Shown here: positions 5,986 to 14,387 of the stretch, in pieces
Layout: every line of letters begins with the position of its first letter
How positions within the stretch are numbered: the stretch's first letter is position 1
Position numbers and translations under genes: made by a program
Assembly: GCA_027886795.1 (NCBI GenBank)
Contig: JAPCJU010000011.1
Span: 1 to 14,627, forward strand
Source of the DNA: Nitrososphaerota archaeon
Lineage (GTDB): Archaea; Thermoproteota; Nitrososphaeria; Nitrososphaerales; CADDZS01
Length of the DNA stretch: 14,627 nucleotides
Direction of reading: 5' to 3'
The notes under the pieces: generated by a model
Seen by the model: only the letters and a program-made list of their open reading frames with translations
What the model was told of the DNA's origin: nothing
Databases searched by the model: none

Positions 5986-7686
5986 TTGCACTTTAAGGCG
6001 TCTTTTTTCACAGCCTTAATTATTGCGTTCATATTTCTCGCGTCCTCCACCTTCGCACTTTCCTCGGTATCGACCGCAGCTGGCTCGACGACAGTTCACG
6101 GTAATTGGGTCAAAAATATTGTCACGTTCAACACTTATGGACAATTTGAGGTCAACGAGACGCTTTATCAGACGACCAACAGTACCTCTTCGCTTGGATC
6201 CGTAACTTTCGGGTTTCCAGCAGCTTTCTTGGGGCACGTTGTTGGGGTGGTCGCAAAAGGGCAAAGTGGCTCTTCGACAATTCAAGTCAGCAGTTCGACC
6301 GGTGTCTCTAATAATACCTTGACTATGAGCCTTTCTTTTCAGCCGGCGCTACAAGCCGGAGTCAATTCTTCGGTCACATTGGGATTTTGGGTTTTGGGCA
6401 CTTTCAGATCTACTGCAAACGGGAATTATTCAGCTCCCATCTTGTTCAGCCCTGCGGTTAACGTTCCCCTAGACAAGATCGTGACATCGATTGTTTTGCC
6501 CTACCTTACGACTCATATCGCTGATCCGACTCCAATGCAAAAGGCTGGATTTTCTCACACGGTCGGTACAAACGCGACTCTCGAGACATGGGACTACAGC
6601 GGCACGAACGTGTCTAACGTAGTTCGTTCCGGGCTGGTTACTGTTTTCTCCAATCCCCAATCTTCAGGCGCTCTGGACTTTATTTTTGCTGGCAGGCAGC
6701 TTTCCGTTGATTCCAATGGCCAGGTAACGGTGCAAGATACTCTAAAGGTGAGAAATCTTGGTGAGAATACGATCTATTCCCTGTCGTTCCAACCGCTAAC
6801 GAATTCATCGACTTTGATTGCAGTTCCGACAGCCGAGCCACCACTCAGCAACCTTGCAACGATTACAATCAGCGGAGGAGATCTCAATCTGAATTCTACC
6901 CACCAAGCAATTCAACCAAACAGTTCAGCCAACCTCGTTTTTGAATATCCGTTAGGGCAGCAGTACTGGAATTACTCGAATGGCAATTACGCCGTGTCCA
7001 TCCCGACGGCAGCTCCAATAAATGCCATATTTGATTCCATGCAAATCACTTCCACCGCTGTTCCAGGAATCGTGGTCTCTGGGGGTCAGCTCTCATTGAA
7101 TGCGCACAATACGACACAGACTACTGGCACCTCCAAATTCAGTTACAGAGTCGGGATTGCGTCCGCTTTCGGCGCAGCGCTCCCGATCGCAGGCTTGATG
7201 TTCATTGCAATTTTTATAGGGTCCATTGCCTTCCGACCCAGAATAAAGACAAAAGAAGACTCTGGCTCGACATTCGATGCTCTTACAAAGGCGATTGAGG
7301 ATAAAGTTTCGAGTACGAACGAAATCCTCTCTGACCTAAAAACTAAAGGATCTTCGACTCCAAGAAATGAACTTGCGGTTGCGAGATCGAGAATCGACGA
7401 CTTTAGAATAAAGACTAACTCTAAGATAGCGTCTCTCCGAGCCCAGTTAGCTGCCTCAACGGTTGCAGTTCAAAGTGGGTTTAACGACGTGCTCGCTTCC
7501 GACCGAGACTTTGACAGAGTAGTGCGTGATATTCTGAATAATTACGATCAATTCATTTCTAGAAAAATGAAAGACGAGACCTTCCAGAGATTGCAACAAA
7601 GCAATGAGAGGAGGCTTCAGAACATCACCAATGCTCTTCTTGATAAGATTCATGATTTGAGAGAAGAGTACGAGAGCGAAAGCTAG
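5986..7686 (+). CDS. Secreted, single-pass membrane protein with duplicated beta-rich ectodomain; function unknown
   Basis: I do not recognise this 566-residue protein. It starts at TTG 5986, supported by GGAG 10 nt upstream. Residues 1-25 form a signal peptide (MHFKASFFTALIIAFIFLAS, then Ala/Ser-rich). Residues about 30-385 are Ser/Thr/Asn-rich, beta-strand-like, and carry about twelve N-x-S/T sequons. Residues 391-416 are one transmembrane helix, followed by RPRIKTK, which places the C-terminus inside the cell. Residues 424-566 are charged and helical with coiled-coil character and hold only one sequon. The ectodomain looks duplicated: GQFEVNETL (52-60) recurs as GQVTVQDTL (245-253), and NGNYSAPILFSPAVN (145-159) as NGNYAVSIPTAAPIN (332-346). 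Candidates are an S-layer-associated or surface receptor protein, or a distant ribophorin I/Ost1-like protein; neither is shown. It is divergent from gcvPA and about 100 nt upstream of alaS. Confidence 0.85.
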   Translation: MHFKASFFTALIIAFIFLASSTFALSSVSTAAGSTTVHGNWVKNIVTFNTYGQFEVNETLYQTTNSTSSLGSVTFGFPAAFLGHVVGVVAKGQSGSSTIQVSSSTGVSNNTLTMSLSFQPALQAGVNSSVTLGFWVLGTFRSTANGNYSAPILFSPAVNVPLDKIVTSIVLPYLTTHIADPTPMQKAGFSHTVGTNATLETWDYSGTNVSNVVRSGLVTVFSNPQSSGALDFIFAGRQLSVDSNGQVTVQDTLKVRNLGENTIYSLSFQPLTNSSTLIAVPTAEPPLSNLATITISGGDLNLNSTHQAIQPNSSANLVFEYPLGQQYWNYSNGNYAVSIPTAAPINAIFDSMQITSTAVPGIVVSGGQLSLNAHNTTQTTGTSKFSYRVGIASAFGAALPIAGLMFIAIFIGSIAFRPRIKTKEDSGSTFDALTKAIEDKVSSTNEILSDLKTKGSSTPRNELAVARSRIDDFRIKTNSKIASLRAQLAASTVAVQSGFNDVLASDRDFDRVVRDILNNYDQFISRKMKDETFQRLQQSNERRLQNITNALLDKIHDLREEYESES

Positions 7687-7711
7687 TCTCAACCCGTTTC
7701 CTTCCGACTTG

Positions 7712-7727
7712 TTCAATTTTCCTTTTC
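7712..7727 (+). terminator. T-rich tract after the membrane-protein gene
   Basis: Two TTTT runs (7717-7720 and 7723-7726) lie in a pyrimidine-rich stretch about 30 nt after the stop codon. This is compatible with archaeal oligo-T termination before alaS. No hairpin is evident. Confidence 0.3.
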
Positions 7728-7788
7728 GAATCGATTAGTAAATAAGCCAAAATCGGTTTACGATTCACTCTCGGAAGTAATACGATTC
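7728..7788 (+). promoter_or_regulatory. alaS upstream region with repeated TACGATTC and an inverted copy
   Basis: TACGATTC occurs at 7759-7766 and again at 7781-7788, ending directly before the TTG start; the copies are 22 nt apart. An inverted core, GAATCG, is at 7728-7733. Between them, TTAGTAAATAAG (7735-7746) is a possible TATA region that would put the transcription start near 7765-7770. The arrangement could be an operator flanking the start site, but the motifs are short and unproven. Confidence 0.3.
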
Positions 7789-10545
7789 TTGCCGGCCGGA
7801 AAAGAGCAACTTCGGAAACGCTTCTCTGCCGAGCCCGACAAGTATTACCGGGTAGAGCTATTCAAAGAACTTGGGTTTATCAGAAAGCAGTGCCCCAATT
7901 GTAAAGGATTTTTCTGGACCCTAGACTCGTCTAGGATCAATTGCCCAGAACAGCCCTGTGAGCAGTACGGCTTCCTGGGAAATTCTCCGATGAAAGAAAA
8001 ATCAGATTACGCCCAAACTTGGAAGAAGATTCAAGGATTTTTTGAAAGAAACGGACACGCTCCGATCCAGAGGTATCCGGTTGTTTGCAGATGGCGGCCC
8101 GACCTTTATTTTACGGTCGCGTCGATCGTGGACTTTCAAAGAATAGAATCAGGAAAAGTTGTCTTTGAATTTCCATCAAACCCTCTGATAGTTCCACAAA
8201 TGTGCCTCAGGTTCCTTGATATCGGAAATGTCGGAGTTACGGGTAGACACTACACTTCGTTTTGCATGGTTGGGCAGCACGCCCTCGCAAATTCGAAAGG
8301 GTACTGGAAAGACCGTTGCATTTCGCTGGACTTTCAACTTCTTACAAAGGAATTTGGAATCGAAAAAGACGAGGTTGTTTTCAAGGAGGACGTGTGGCTG
8401 GGTCCCGGCGCCTTTGGCAACAGTTTGGAATATTATGTAAAAGGGCTCGAGCTCGGCAATGCAGTGTTCACTGCCTTCGAAGGTACTCCCGATGATTATC
8501 AGGAGTATCCAGAAAAAGTAATCGACATGGGTGCCGGTCTGGAGAGAATTGTGTGGCTATCTCAGGGGACTTTCAATAGCTACGATGCCGTTTTCAGGGG
8601 AGTTCTTGATTTGTTCGAAACCAAAACCGGTCTTCGAGTAGGCGCTGACAGATCTCTAGAGAATTATTTCAGGCTAGCTGGCTCTTTGGACATCGATGAG
8701 TTCAAAGGAGTGGTTGAGGATTATTCAGAAATCGCAAATCAACTTGGAATGGATGAAGTGGAACTCCGGAAGAAGATACATCGGATCCAAGCGGTTTACT
8801 CGATAATAGACCACACTAGGACCCTCCTTTTCGGGATTTCTGACGGCATGCTCCCGAGTAATGTAGGGGGAGGTTACAATCTGCGAGTAATTTTCAGAAG
8901 GGCAATGGATTTCTTAACAGATCTGGGGCTTGCCCTTGACCTCTCTGAATTGGCTAGCTGGCACGCCAAATCTCTCAGGGGAATTTATCCTGAACTCTCC
9001 GAGCATCAGGAGGATGTTAGTACGATACTCGAAGTAGAACGGAAGAAATATGCCAATGCCAGAGAACGTTCTACAAAGATTGTTGAGAACCTCCGTAAGC
9101 GAAAAGATAAGCTGCTAGTCGGTGATCTCATACAGCTATACGACAGCGATGGAATAACCCCAGAAGTTCTGAAAATGTCTGGTTTAGAATTTACGGTCCC
9201 ATTAGATTTTTACAAATTGATAACGGAAAGGCATTCGGAAGACAAACACAAGGGGAGTGAAACTGAGAATTCAGAAGCGAAGACTTTCGATCTAATGGAT
9301 GTTACCCCCACAGATTTGCTTTTCTACAAGAACCGAGATCAATTTGAATTTGAGGCGAAAGTACTCAAGATAGTTAAGGGAGCATACGTTATTCTTGACT
9401 CTACCGCTTTTTTTGCGCGGGCAGGCGGCCAAGAACCCGACCACGGAACTATCAATGATCTTGCGGTTGACGACGTGATCAAAATCAACAATATTGTCTT
9501 GCATCACATCCTCGATCTCGATGGGCGGTTGGAGGAAGGAGAAACAATACGTGGAAAAGTAAATTCAGAAAGAAGATCACTGATTATGAGGCACCACACT
9601 GCGACACACATCGTAAATGGAGCCACGCGTAGAGTGCTCGGCCCATGGGTCTGGCAGCATTCTGCATTCAAGGATGAGGACATGGCTAGATTGGACGTTA
9701 CGCACTTTGCACATTTGAATCGAGACCAAGTTTTCGAGATTGAGAGACTTTCAAACGAGGTCGTAAGAAAGAACCTTCCTGTAACGATTCAGTGGATGCC
9801 GCGAAGTGATGCGGAAAAGCAGTACGGATTCAGGTTGTATCAGGGGGGCGTTGCACCTGTAAAGGAACTACGTATAGTGAACATTGAAGGCTGGGACGTC
9901 GAAGCTTGTGGCGGAACTCACTGTTCCTACACTGGCGAAGTCGGATTGATCAAAATCACAAAATCCGAGAGAGTGCAAGACGGTGTTGAGAGGCTCCAGT
10001 ATGTCGCAGGGGAGGCTGCAGTTCTGCGAGTGGAAAAAGAAGATAGTCTCCTAATGGATGCGGCGAGCTTATTGAATACTGCAACTGAGAAACTTAGTGC
10101 TTCGATTTCGAATTTGCAGAAGGAGTCCGACAGTGCGAGAGCATCCTCGAAGCATCTCGCGAAGAAGTTGGCGGAACTGATGATAAACGAGATTCCGCGA
10201 CTCAGCAAGGATCTGCCTAAAGGTCTGAAATATTACGACTCGCTTTGGGAGGAGGGCCTCGATTTTGAATACCACAAGATCGTCGGAGACAGATTATCTC
10301 GCACTTCTCCCTCCTTAGTATATCTCGCGCTATTTGAGGAAAACTCGCGAACGCGAATTGTCGTCTTCTGCGGTGAAGAAGCTCAAAAAAATGGAGCAAG
10401 GGCAGGTGAAATTGCAAAGGACTTGGCAAAATCTCTGGGCGGCTCGGGTGGGGGCGACGCTAGATTTGCTCAAGGTGGCTCAGACCAACGGCCCGCGGCC
10501 ATTCCTGACTTTAGAGCGATTTTGTTAAATCGAATCTCTGACTAA
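7789..10545 (+). CDS. alaS: Alanyl-tRNA synthetase, archaeal type
   Basis: A 918-residue enzyme that charges tRNA-Ala and hydrolyses mischarged Ser/Gly-tRNA-Ala in the cytoplasm. The order is the archaeal-type N-terminal zinc element (Cys35, Cys38, Cys52, Cys57 in CPNCKGFFWTLD and CPEQPC), the class II catalytic core (for example RYPVVCRWRPDLYFTVASI and IDMGAGLERIVWL), an editing domain with HTATH (His603, His607) and CGGTHC (Cys707, His711), a helical segment of about 720-800, and the C-terminal DHHA1/C-Ala domain ending near GGSGGGDARFAQGGSD. All four editing metal ligands are present. The TTG start fits the family N-terminus, since the first in-frame Met is residue 68, past the zinc cysteines. 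It precedes leuS by 37 nt and the two may form one transcript. Confidence 0.97.
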   Translation: MPAGKEQLRKRFSAEPDKYYRVELFKELGFIRKQCPNCKGFFWTLDSSRINCPEQPCEQYGFLGNSPMKEKSDYAQTWKKIQGFFERNGHAPIQRYPVVCRWRPDLYFTVASIVDFQRIESGKVVFEFPSNPLIVPQMCLRFLDIGNVGVTGRHYTSFCMVGQHALANSKGYWKDRCISLDFQLLTKEFGIEKDEVVFKEDVWLGPGAFGNSLEYYVKGLELGNAVFTAFEGTPDDYQEYPEKVIDMGAGLERIVWLSQGTFNSYDAVFRGVLDLFETKTGLRVGADRSLENYFRLAGSLDIDEFKGVVEDYSEIANQLGMDEVELRKKIHRIQAVYSIIDHTRTLLFGISDGMLPSNVGGGYNLRVIFRRAMDFLTDLGLALDLSELASWHAKSLRGIYPELSEHQEDVSTILEVERKKYANARERSTKIVENLRKRKDKLLVGDLIQLYDSDGITPEVLKMSGLEFTVPLDFYKLITERHSEDKHKGSETENSEAKTFDLMDVTPTDLLFYKNRDQFEFEAKVLKIVKGAYVILDSTAFFARAGGQEPDHGTINDLAVDDVIKINNIVLHHILDLDGRLEEGETIRGKVNSERRSLIMRHHTATHIVNGATRRVLGPWVWQHSAFKDEDMARLDVTHFAHLNRDQVFEIERLSNEVVRKNLPVTIQWMPRSDAEKQYGFRLYQGGVAPVKELRIVNIEGWDVEACGGTHCSYTGEVGLIKITKSERVQDGVERLQYVAGEAAVLRVEKEDSLLMDAASLLNTATEKLSASISNLQKESDSARASSKHLAKKLAELMINEIPRLSKDLPKGLKYYDSLWEEGLDFEYHKIVGDRLSRTSPSLVYLALFEENSRTRIVVFCGEEAQKNGARAGEIAKDLAKSLGGSGGGDARFAQGGSDQRPAAIPDFRAILLNRISD

Positions 10546-10582
10546 CTTGAAAATTCTCGCATCTGATAGGTAGTCTGGCTGC

Positions 10583-13471
10583 ATGGATAAGAGCATCGAG
10601 GACAAGTGGATTCGCCGCTGGGCAGAGGAACGAACCTTTGAACCGGAGATCGATGCGTCCAAGGAAAAGAAAATGGTCACTTTTCCTTTTCCTTACATGA
10701 ACGGCCCGCTGCATCTGGGTCATGGTTTCACTGCCACTCGGGTCGACGTTTACGCTCGGTACAAGAGGATGCAGGGATACAATGTTCTTTTCCCTTGGGC
10801 TTGGCACTGGACTGGGCAGCCTATTGTCGCCGCTGCCGAAAGGCTCTCGAAAGGGGACGAGGCGATGATTAACGAATTTGTCGAAATCGACAAAATCTCC
10901 AAGAATGAGCTTTCTAGGTTCTACGACCCAAAGTACATGGCCCAATATTATACGGATTCCGGTCGCAACGCCCTAAAAAGACTCGCTCTCTCAATCGACT
11001 GGCGCAGAGAGTTCCACACTACCGACCTGGAACTCACCTTCAACAAGTTCGTATTATGGCAATACAACATGCTTAGAAAAATGGGGTACGTTACGCAAGG
11101 AACGCACCCGGTCGTCTGGTGTCCGCGAGATCAGAGTCCAACCGGTGACCACGACAGATTGGAGGGGCAAGGTGTCCAGTGGGAAGAGTACACTCTTGTC
11201 TTGTTCAAACTTGAAAACGAGGAAGTGTACTTGCCGGCAGCTACCTTTCGACCCGAAACAATTTTTGGTGTAACTAATCTCTGGATAAACCCCGAAACTG
11301 AATATTCGGAAATCACGGTCAATGGCACGAAACGTTGGATTGTCAGCAGCGAAGCGGCTGAGAAGTTTAAGGATCAGTTAAGGAAAATTGATGTAAAGCG
11401 GAAATTTCTTGGCAGCGAACTAATCGGTCGAAGAGTCCTGAATCCTCTTCGACCAGAACAACGGGTACTCATTCTGCCCGCGACATTCGTTGATCCAAAA
11501 AATGGTACTGGAGTTGTTTACAGTGTTCCCGCGCATGCTCCCATGGATTACATTGCTCTCAAAGATGTTAGGGCAAATATTCCGCAACAGCAAGAATTCC
11601 ATCTGGATCCCATTTTGCTAGCAGAGATAAAACCAATCCCATTGATTTCAGTTCCCGGCATGGGGGAAATACCGGCTCAAGAAATCGTTGAGCGTATGGG
11701 AATTTCAAGCCAGTCTGATCCCAAAGTACACGACGCAACCAGTGAGCTTTACAAACGGGAATTCCATCAAGGCATCTTGAATGAAAATACCGGTAAATAC
11801 AAAGGAAGGAAGGTAGCTGAAATCAAACCTCTGATAATTGATGAACTGAAGAAAAACGATCTTGCAGACACGATGTACGATCTGCCTGAGAAAGTCGTCT
11901 GCAGATGCCTGACAGAGTGCAGAGTAAAGATTCTGGAGGACCAGTGGTTTCTGAAATATTCCGACCCCGAATGGAAGAAACTAGCTCACGAATGCGTCAA
12001 AGAATGTCAGATGTATCCTGAAAGCATTCGGCAATGGTTTCATGATGTGATCGATTGGATAAAGGACTGGCCGTGCGCGAGGAGAGTAGGTCTCGGAACA
12101 CCTCTGCCCTGGTCACCCGGATGGATCGTTGAAACTTTGAGTGATTCGACGATCTACATGGCGTTTTACACAATCAGGCCCTCAATAGTCAAGAATAAGA
12201 TTGATCCCGACTCTCTGACAGAGGAATTTTTTGATTTCGTATTCTTGGGCGAAGGAAATCCAGATAATGTAGCGAAGACTGGCAAGATTTCCACAAACTT
12301 GATTCAATCTATGAGAAACGAATTTCTGTATTGGTACCCTGTAAATCTCAGAAATTCGGCAAAGGAGCTTATTCCAAATCACCTGCTCTTTTTTGTTTTT
12401 CAGCACGTAGCCTTCTTTCCCCGGTCGCTTTGGCCGACGGCGATATCTGCAAATGGAATGATGACTGTTGAAGGCGAAAAAATGAGCAAGAGCAAAGGGA
12501 ATGTTATCACTCTCTGGAATGCTCTGGAAATATATGGCGCAGATGCACTTCGATCAGCCCTAATGGACGGGGCTGAAGGACTCGATGATATGGACTGGCG
12601 TGAAAAAAACGCGAAAGATATCCAAAACAAGATAAACTCGTTCCAAGGGTTCGTACAAGATATTTCGTCTTCGTCCAGAGCAGCTGGAAGTCTAGAAATT
12701 CCAGAGCTTTGGCTCGAAAATCAGATTCAGAAGCACATCAAAAACATCTCGTCAAGTCTTGAAGTGATGAAGACCAAGTCCGCGTTCCAGGAGGTGTTCT
12801 ATTCCTATTGGAATGATCTCAGATACTACATGGCCAGGTCGGAGAAAAGAAATCAAAATGTCCTACGATATGCGTCTGAAACGTGGATTAAGCTTTTAGC
12901 TCCGTTCATCCCGTACACTGCCGAAGAAACTAACCTGCTCTTTGGAGGCCAAAAAATGGTGTGCGAGACGAGCTTTCCGATAGTGGAAGAGTCCAGAATT
13001 CATCCAGACGCCGAATTATTTGAATCAATGTTGCAAAGACTCATTGATGATTCAAACAACATACTGAAGTTGATGCCTCAAAGGCCTAGTGATTTGCACG
13101 TTTACCTCGCTCCCGACTGGGCATACGCGCTATTCTCGTTCTTGGGAGTGGCTCGGGAAAGAGGTGAAAAGATTAGCGAGACACTCCAGAAATTTTTCTT
13201 ACAATACCCTGACGTTGATAAGAAGTTAATCGCGAATTTGCTAACGAAGATTTCGAAAACTATGAACGAACTTGGGGGAAATTTTCTTGAGAATTACAAA
13301 AAGACAGGAAAAATAGAAGAAGCTAAGATTTACGAGGAATCAAAGAGATACCTTGAAAATCGAATAGGAGTGGGTATCACGATTCACATGAGCACTGATT
13401 CCAAAAAATACGATCCAAAAAACAAAGCTGGTTTTGCTCAGCCGTTCAAGCCCGCGCTTTACTTTGAGTAA
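10583..13471 (+). CDS. leuS: Leucyl-tRNA synthetase, archaeal/eukaryotic type
   Basis: A 962-residue class I synthetase charging tRNA-Leu. The signature HIGH motif reads HLGH (44-47) within PFPYMNGPLHLGHGFTATR, and KMSKS is at 633-637 in GEKMSKSKGN. The FPWAWHWTGQPI stretch and the N-terminal placement of the CP1 editing insertion (T-rich TFRPETIFGVTNLW near 220-235) mark the archaeal/eukaryotic LeuRS form rather than IleRS or ValRS. An anticodon-binding helical domain and an alpha/beta C-terminal part follow from about 690. The start is ATG 10583. Its last 26 nt overlap the 3' end of the convergent glycosylase gene, so the two transcripts must be complementary at their ends. Confidence 0.96.
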   Translation: MDKSIEDKWIRRWAEERTFEPEIDASKEKKMVTFPFPYMNGPLHLGHGFTATRVDVYARYKRMQGYNVLFPWAWHWTGQPIVAAAERLSKGDEAMINEFVEIDKISKNELSRFYDPKYMAQYYTDSGRNALKRLALSIDWRREFHTTDLELTFNKFVLWQYNMLRKMGYVTQGTHPVVWCPRDQSPTGDHDRLEGQGVQWEEYTLVLFKLENEEVYLPAATFRPETIFGVTNLWINPETEYSEITVNGTKRWIVSSEAAEKFKDQLRKIDVKRKFLGSELIGRRVLNPLRPEQRVLILPATFVDPKNGTGVVYSVPAHAPMDYIALKDVRANIPQQQEFHLDPILLAEIKPIPLISVPGMGEIPAQEIVERMGISSQSDPKVHDATSELYKREFHQGILNENTGKYKGRKVAEIKPLIIDELKKNDLADTMYDLPEKVVCRCLTECRVKILEDQWFLKYSDPEWKKLAHECVKECQMYPESIRQWFHDVIDWIKDWPCARRVGLGTPLPWSPGWIVETLSDSTIYMAFYTIRPSIVKNKIDPDSLTEEFFDFVFLGEGNPDNVAKTGKISTNLIQSMRNEFLYWYPVNLRNSAKELIPNHLLFFVFQHVAFFPRSLWPTAISANGMMTVEGEKMSKSKGNVITLWNALEIYGADALRSALMDGAEGLDDMDWREKNAKDIQNKINSFQGFVQDISSSSRAAGSLEIPELWLENQIQKHIKNISSSLEVMKTKSAFQEVFYSYWNDLRYYMARSEKRNQNVLRYASETWIKLLAPFIPYTAEETNLLFGGQKMVCETSFPIVEESRIHPDAELFESMLQRLIDDSNNILKLMPQRPSDLHVYLAPDWAYALFSFLGVARERGEKISETLQKFFLQYPDVDKKLIANLLTKISKTMNELGGNFLENYKKTGKIEEAKIYEESKRYLENRIGVGITIHMSTDSKKYDPKNKAGFAQPFKPALYFE

Positions 13472-14369
13472 CAGAATCACGTCTAATTTTCTCGTAAAGA
13501 TATAGTTGCGCGTAGCCGGCGTTAATGCCAAATCTTTCACGCATGGATTCGGCTATGAACAGATAATTCCTTAAAGTCAATTTCTCGGGTAACTTGTTCA
13601 ACTCAGTAGAATAGTATTTTTTTACACACTTCATTATCCAAACGTCAAGCGGAAAAGCTTCTGATTTATGAAAGGAATAGAGTAGGACGCAGTCCGCGAC
13701 TTTAGGACCCACCCCAAACGTTTTTCCCGAATCCTTGCTGATGAGTTCGGAAAGGCCCGCTTTGTAGGGCATCGAATATATTTTTTCCAGATCGAGATCG
13801 CCAGCTGCAACTTTCTGCGCGATGAACTTTACATACCTCCAGCGAAAGCCCAATTTGCAATTGAGCAAATCATTTTTTTCCGCTTTTGAAAGGGCCCTTG
13901 CGGTTGGAAAAGAATAGGATTTTTCGTCTAGGCTTGAGTCGATTCTTTTTCCATATTTTCTTGAAAGATTTTCTATTTTGAGCTTTATTGAAGGTATGTT
14001 GCAGTTTATCGAACAAACAAACGAGACCAGGCACTCCCATGGGTCCTGAGTAATGAGTCTTAATCCCGAAAATCTCGACAGTGCAGAGTTTAGCAAAGGG
14101 TCGTCACTGGGAAACGAGGAGAATATAGATTCTAACCTATCACCTGCCGAAAAATATCTGGAGATTAATTCATCGAAATCAAACGAATTTCGATCAGATC
14201 CAACTAACGTTGCGACTTTCCTCGTTACTTTGAATTGGGCGCCACTGACGATTCCCATCCACTCCGTCCGAGATTCATTCAAATGCCTCCACCGGAATAC
14301 CTGACCGGAATCCAAAGTAGCGGCAGGATCTAGTTCCAAATCTGAAAGATTAACAACGATTGAAGTCAT
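13446..14369 (-). CDS. ogg: OGG1-type 8-oxoguanine DNA glycosylase/AP lyase
   Basis: A 307-residue enzyme that excises 8-oxoguanine from DNA (base excision repair) and nicks the AP site. It has the N-terminal OGG domain, with LDSGQVFRWR aligning to the human LPSGQSFRWR block (Gly22 matching Gly42), then the HhH-GPD domain: ITQDPWECLVSFVCSINCNI, LGFRWRYVKFIA, and the hairpin GVGPKVADC with catalytic Lys223 and Asp242 (FPLDVW). It is full-length OGG1 rather than the shorter Ogg2 or AGOG forms common in archaea. By alignment from memory, Asn149 and Arg204 of human OGG1 are kept (Asn122, Arg176), while Arg154 becomes Ser127, Tyr203 becomes Phe175 and His270 becomes Trp244. It starts 18 nt after the DUF371 stop, probably co-transcribed with it. 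Confidence 0.93.
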   Translation of the reverse strand: MTSIVVNLSDLELDPAATLDSGQVFRWRHLNESRTEWMGIVSGAQFKVTRKVATLVGSDRNSFDFDELISRYFSAGDRLESIFSSFPSDDPLLNSALSRFSGLRLITQDPWECLVSFVCSINCNIPSIKLKIENLSRKYGKRIDSSLDEKSYSFPTARALSKAEKNDLLNCKLGFRWRYVKFIAQKVAAGDLDLEKIYSMPYKAGLSELISKDSGKTFGVGPKVADCVLLYSFHKSEAFPLDVWIMKCVKKYYSTELNKLPEKLTLRNYLFIAESMRERFGINAGYAQLYLYEKIRRDSVTQSKARA

Positions 14370-14387
14370 CGAATCAGCTTCATAGTA

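Noticed and set aside
10511..10945. Minus-strand frame across the alaS-leuS junction
   Set aside because: It is antisense to the conserved LeuRS HIGH-motif region and has no independent support.
14053..14304. Plus-strand frame opposite ogg
   Set aside because: The opposite strand has the full OGG1 domain set including catalytic residues; this frame has no recognisable motif.
14370..14387. Five-codon frame (ATG AAG CTG ATT CGA TGA) overlapping the ogg start
   Set aside because: An ATGA overlap of this kind can be translationally coupled, but five codons in an 18-nt gap is too likely by chance to claim a leader peptide.
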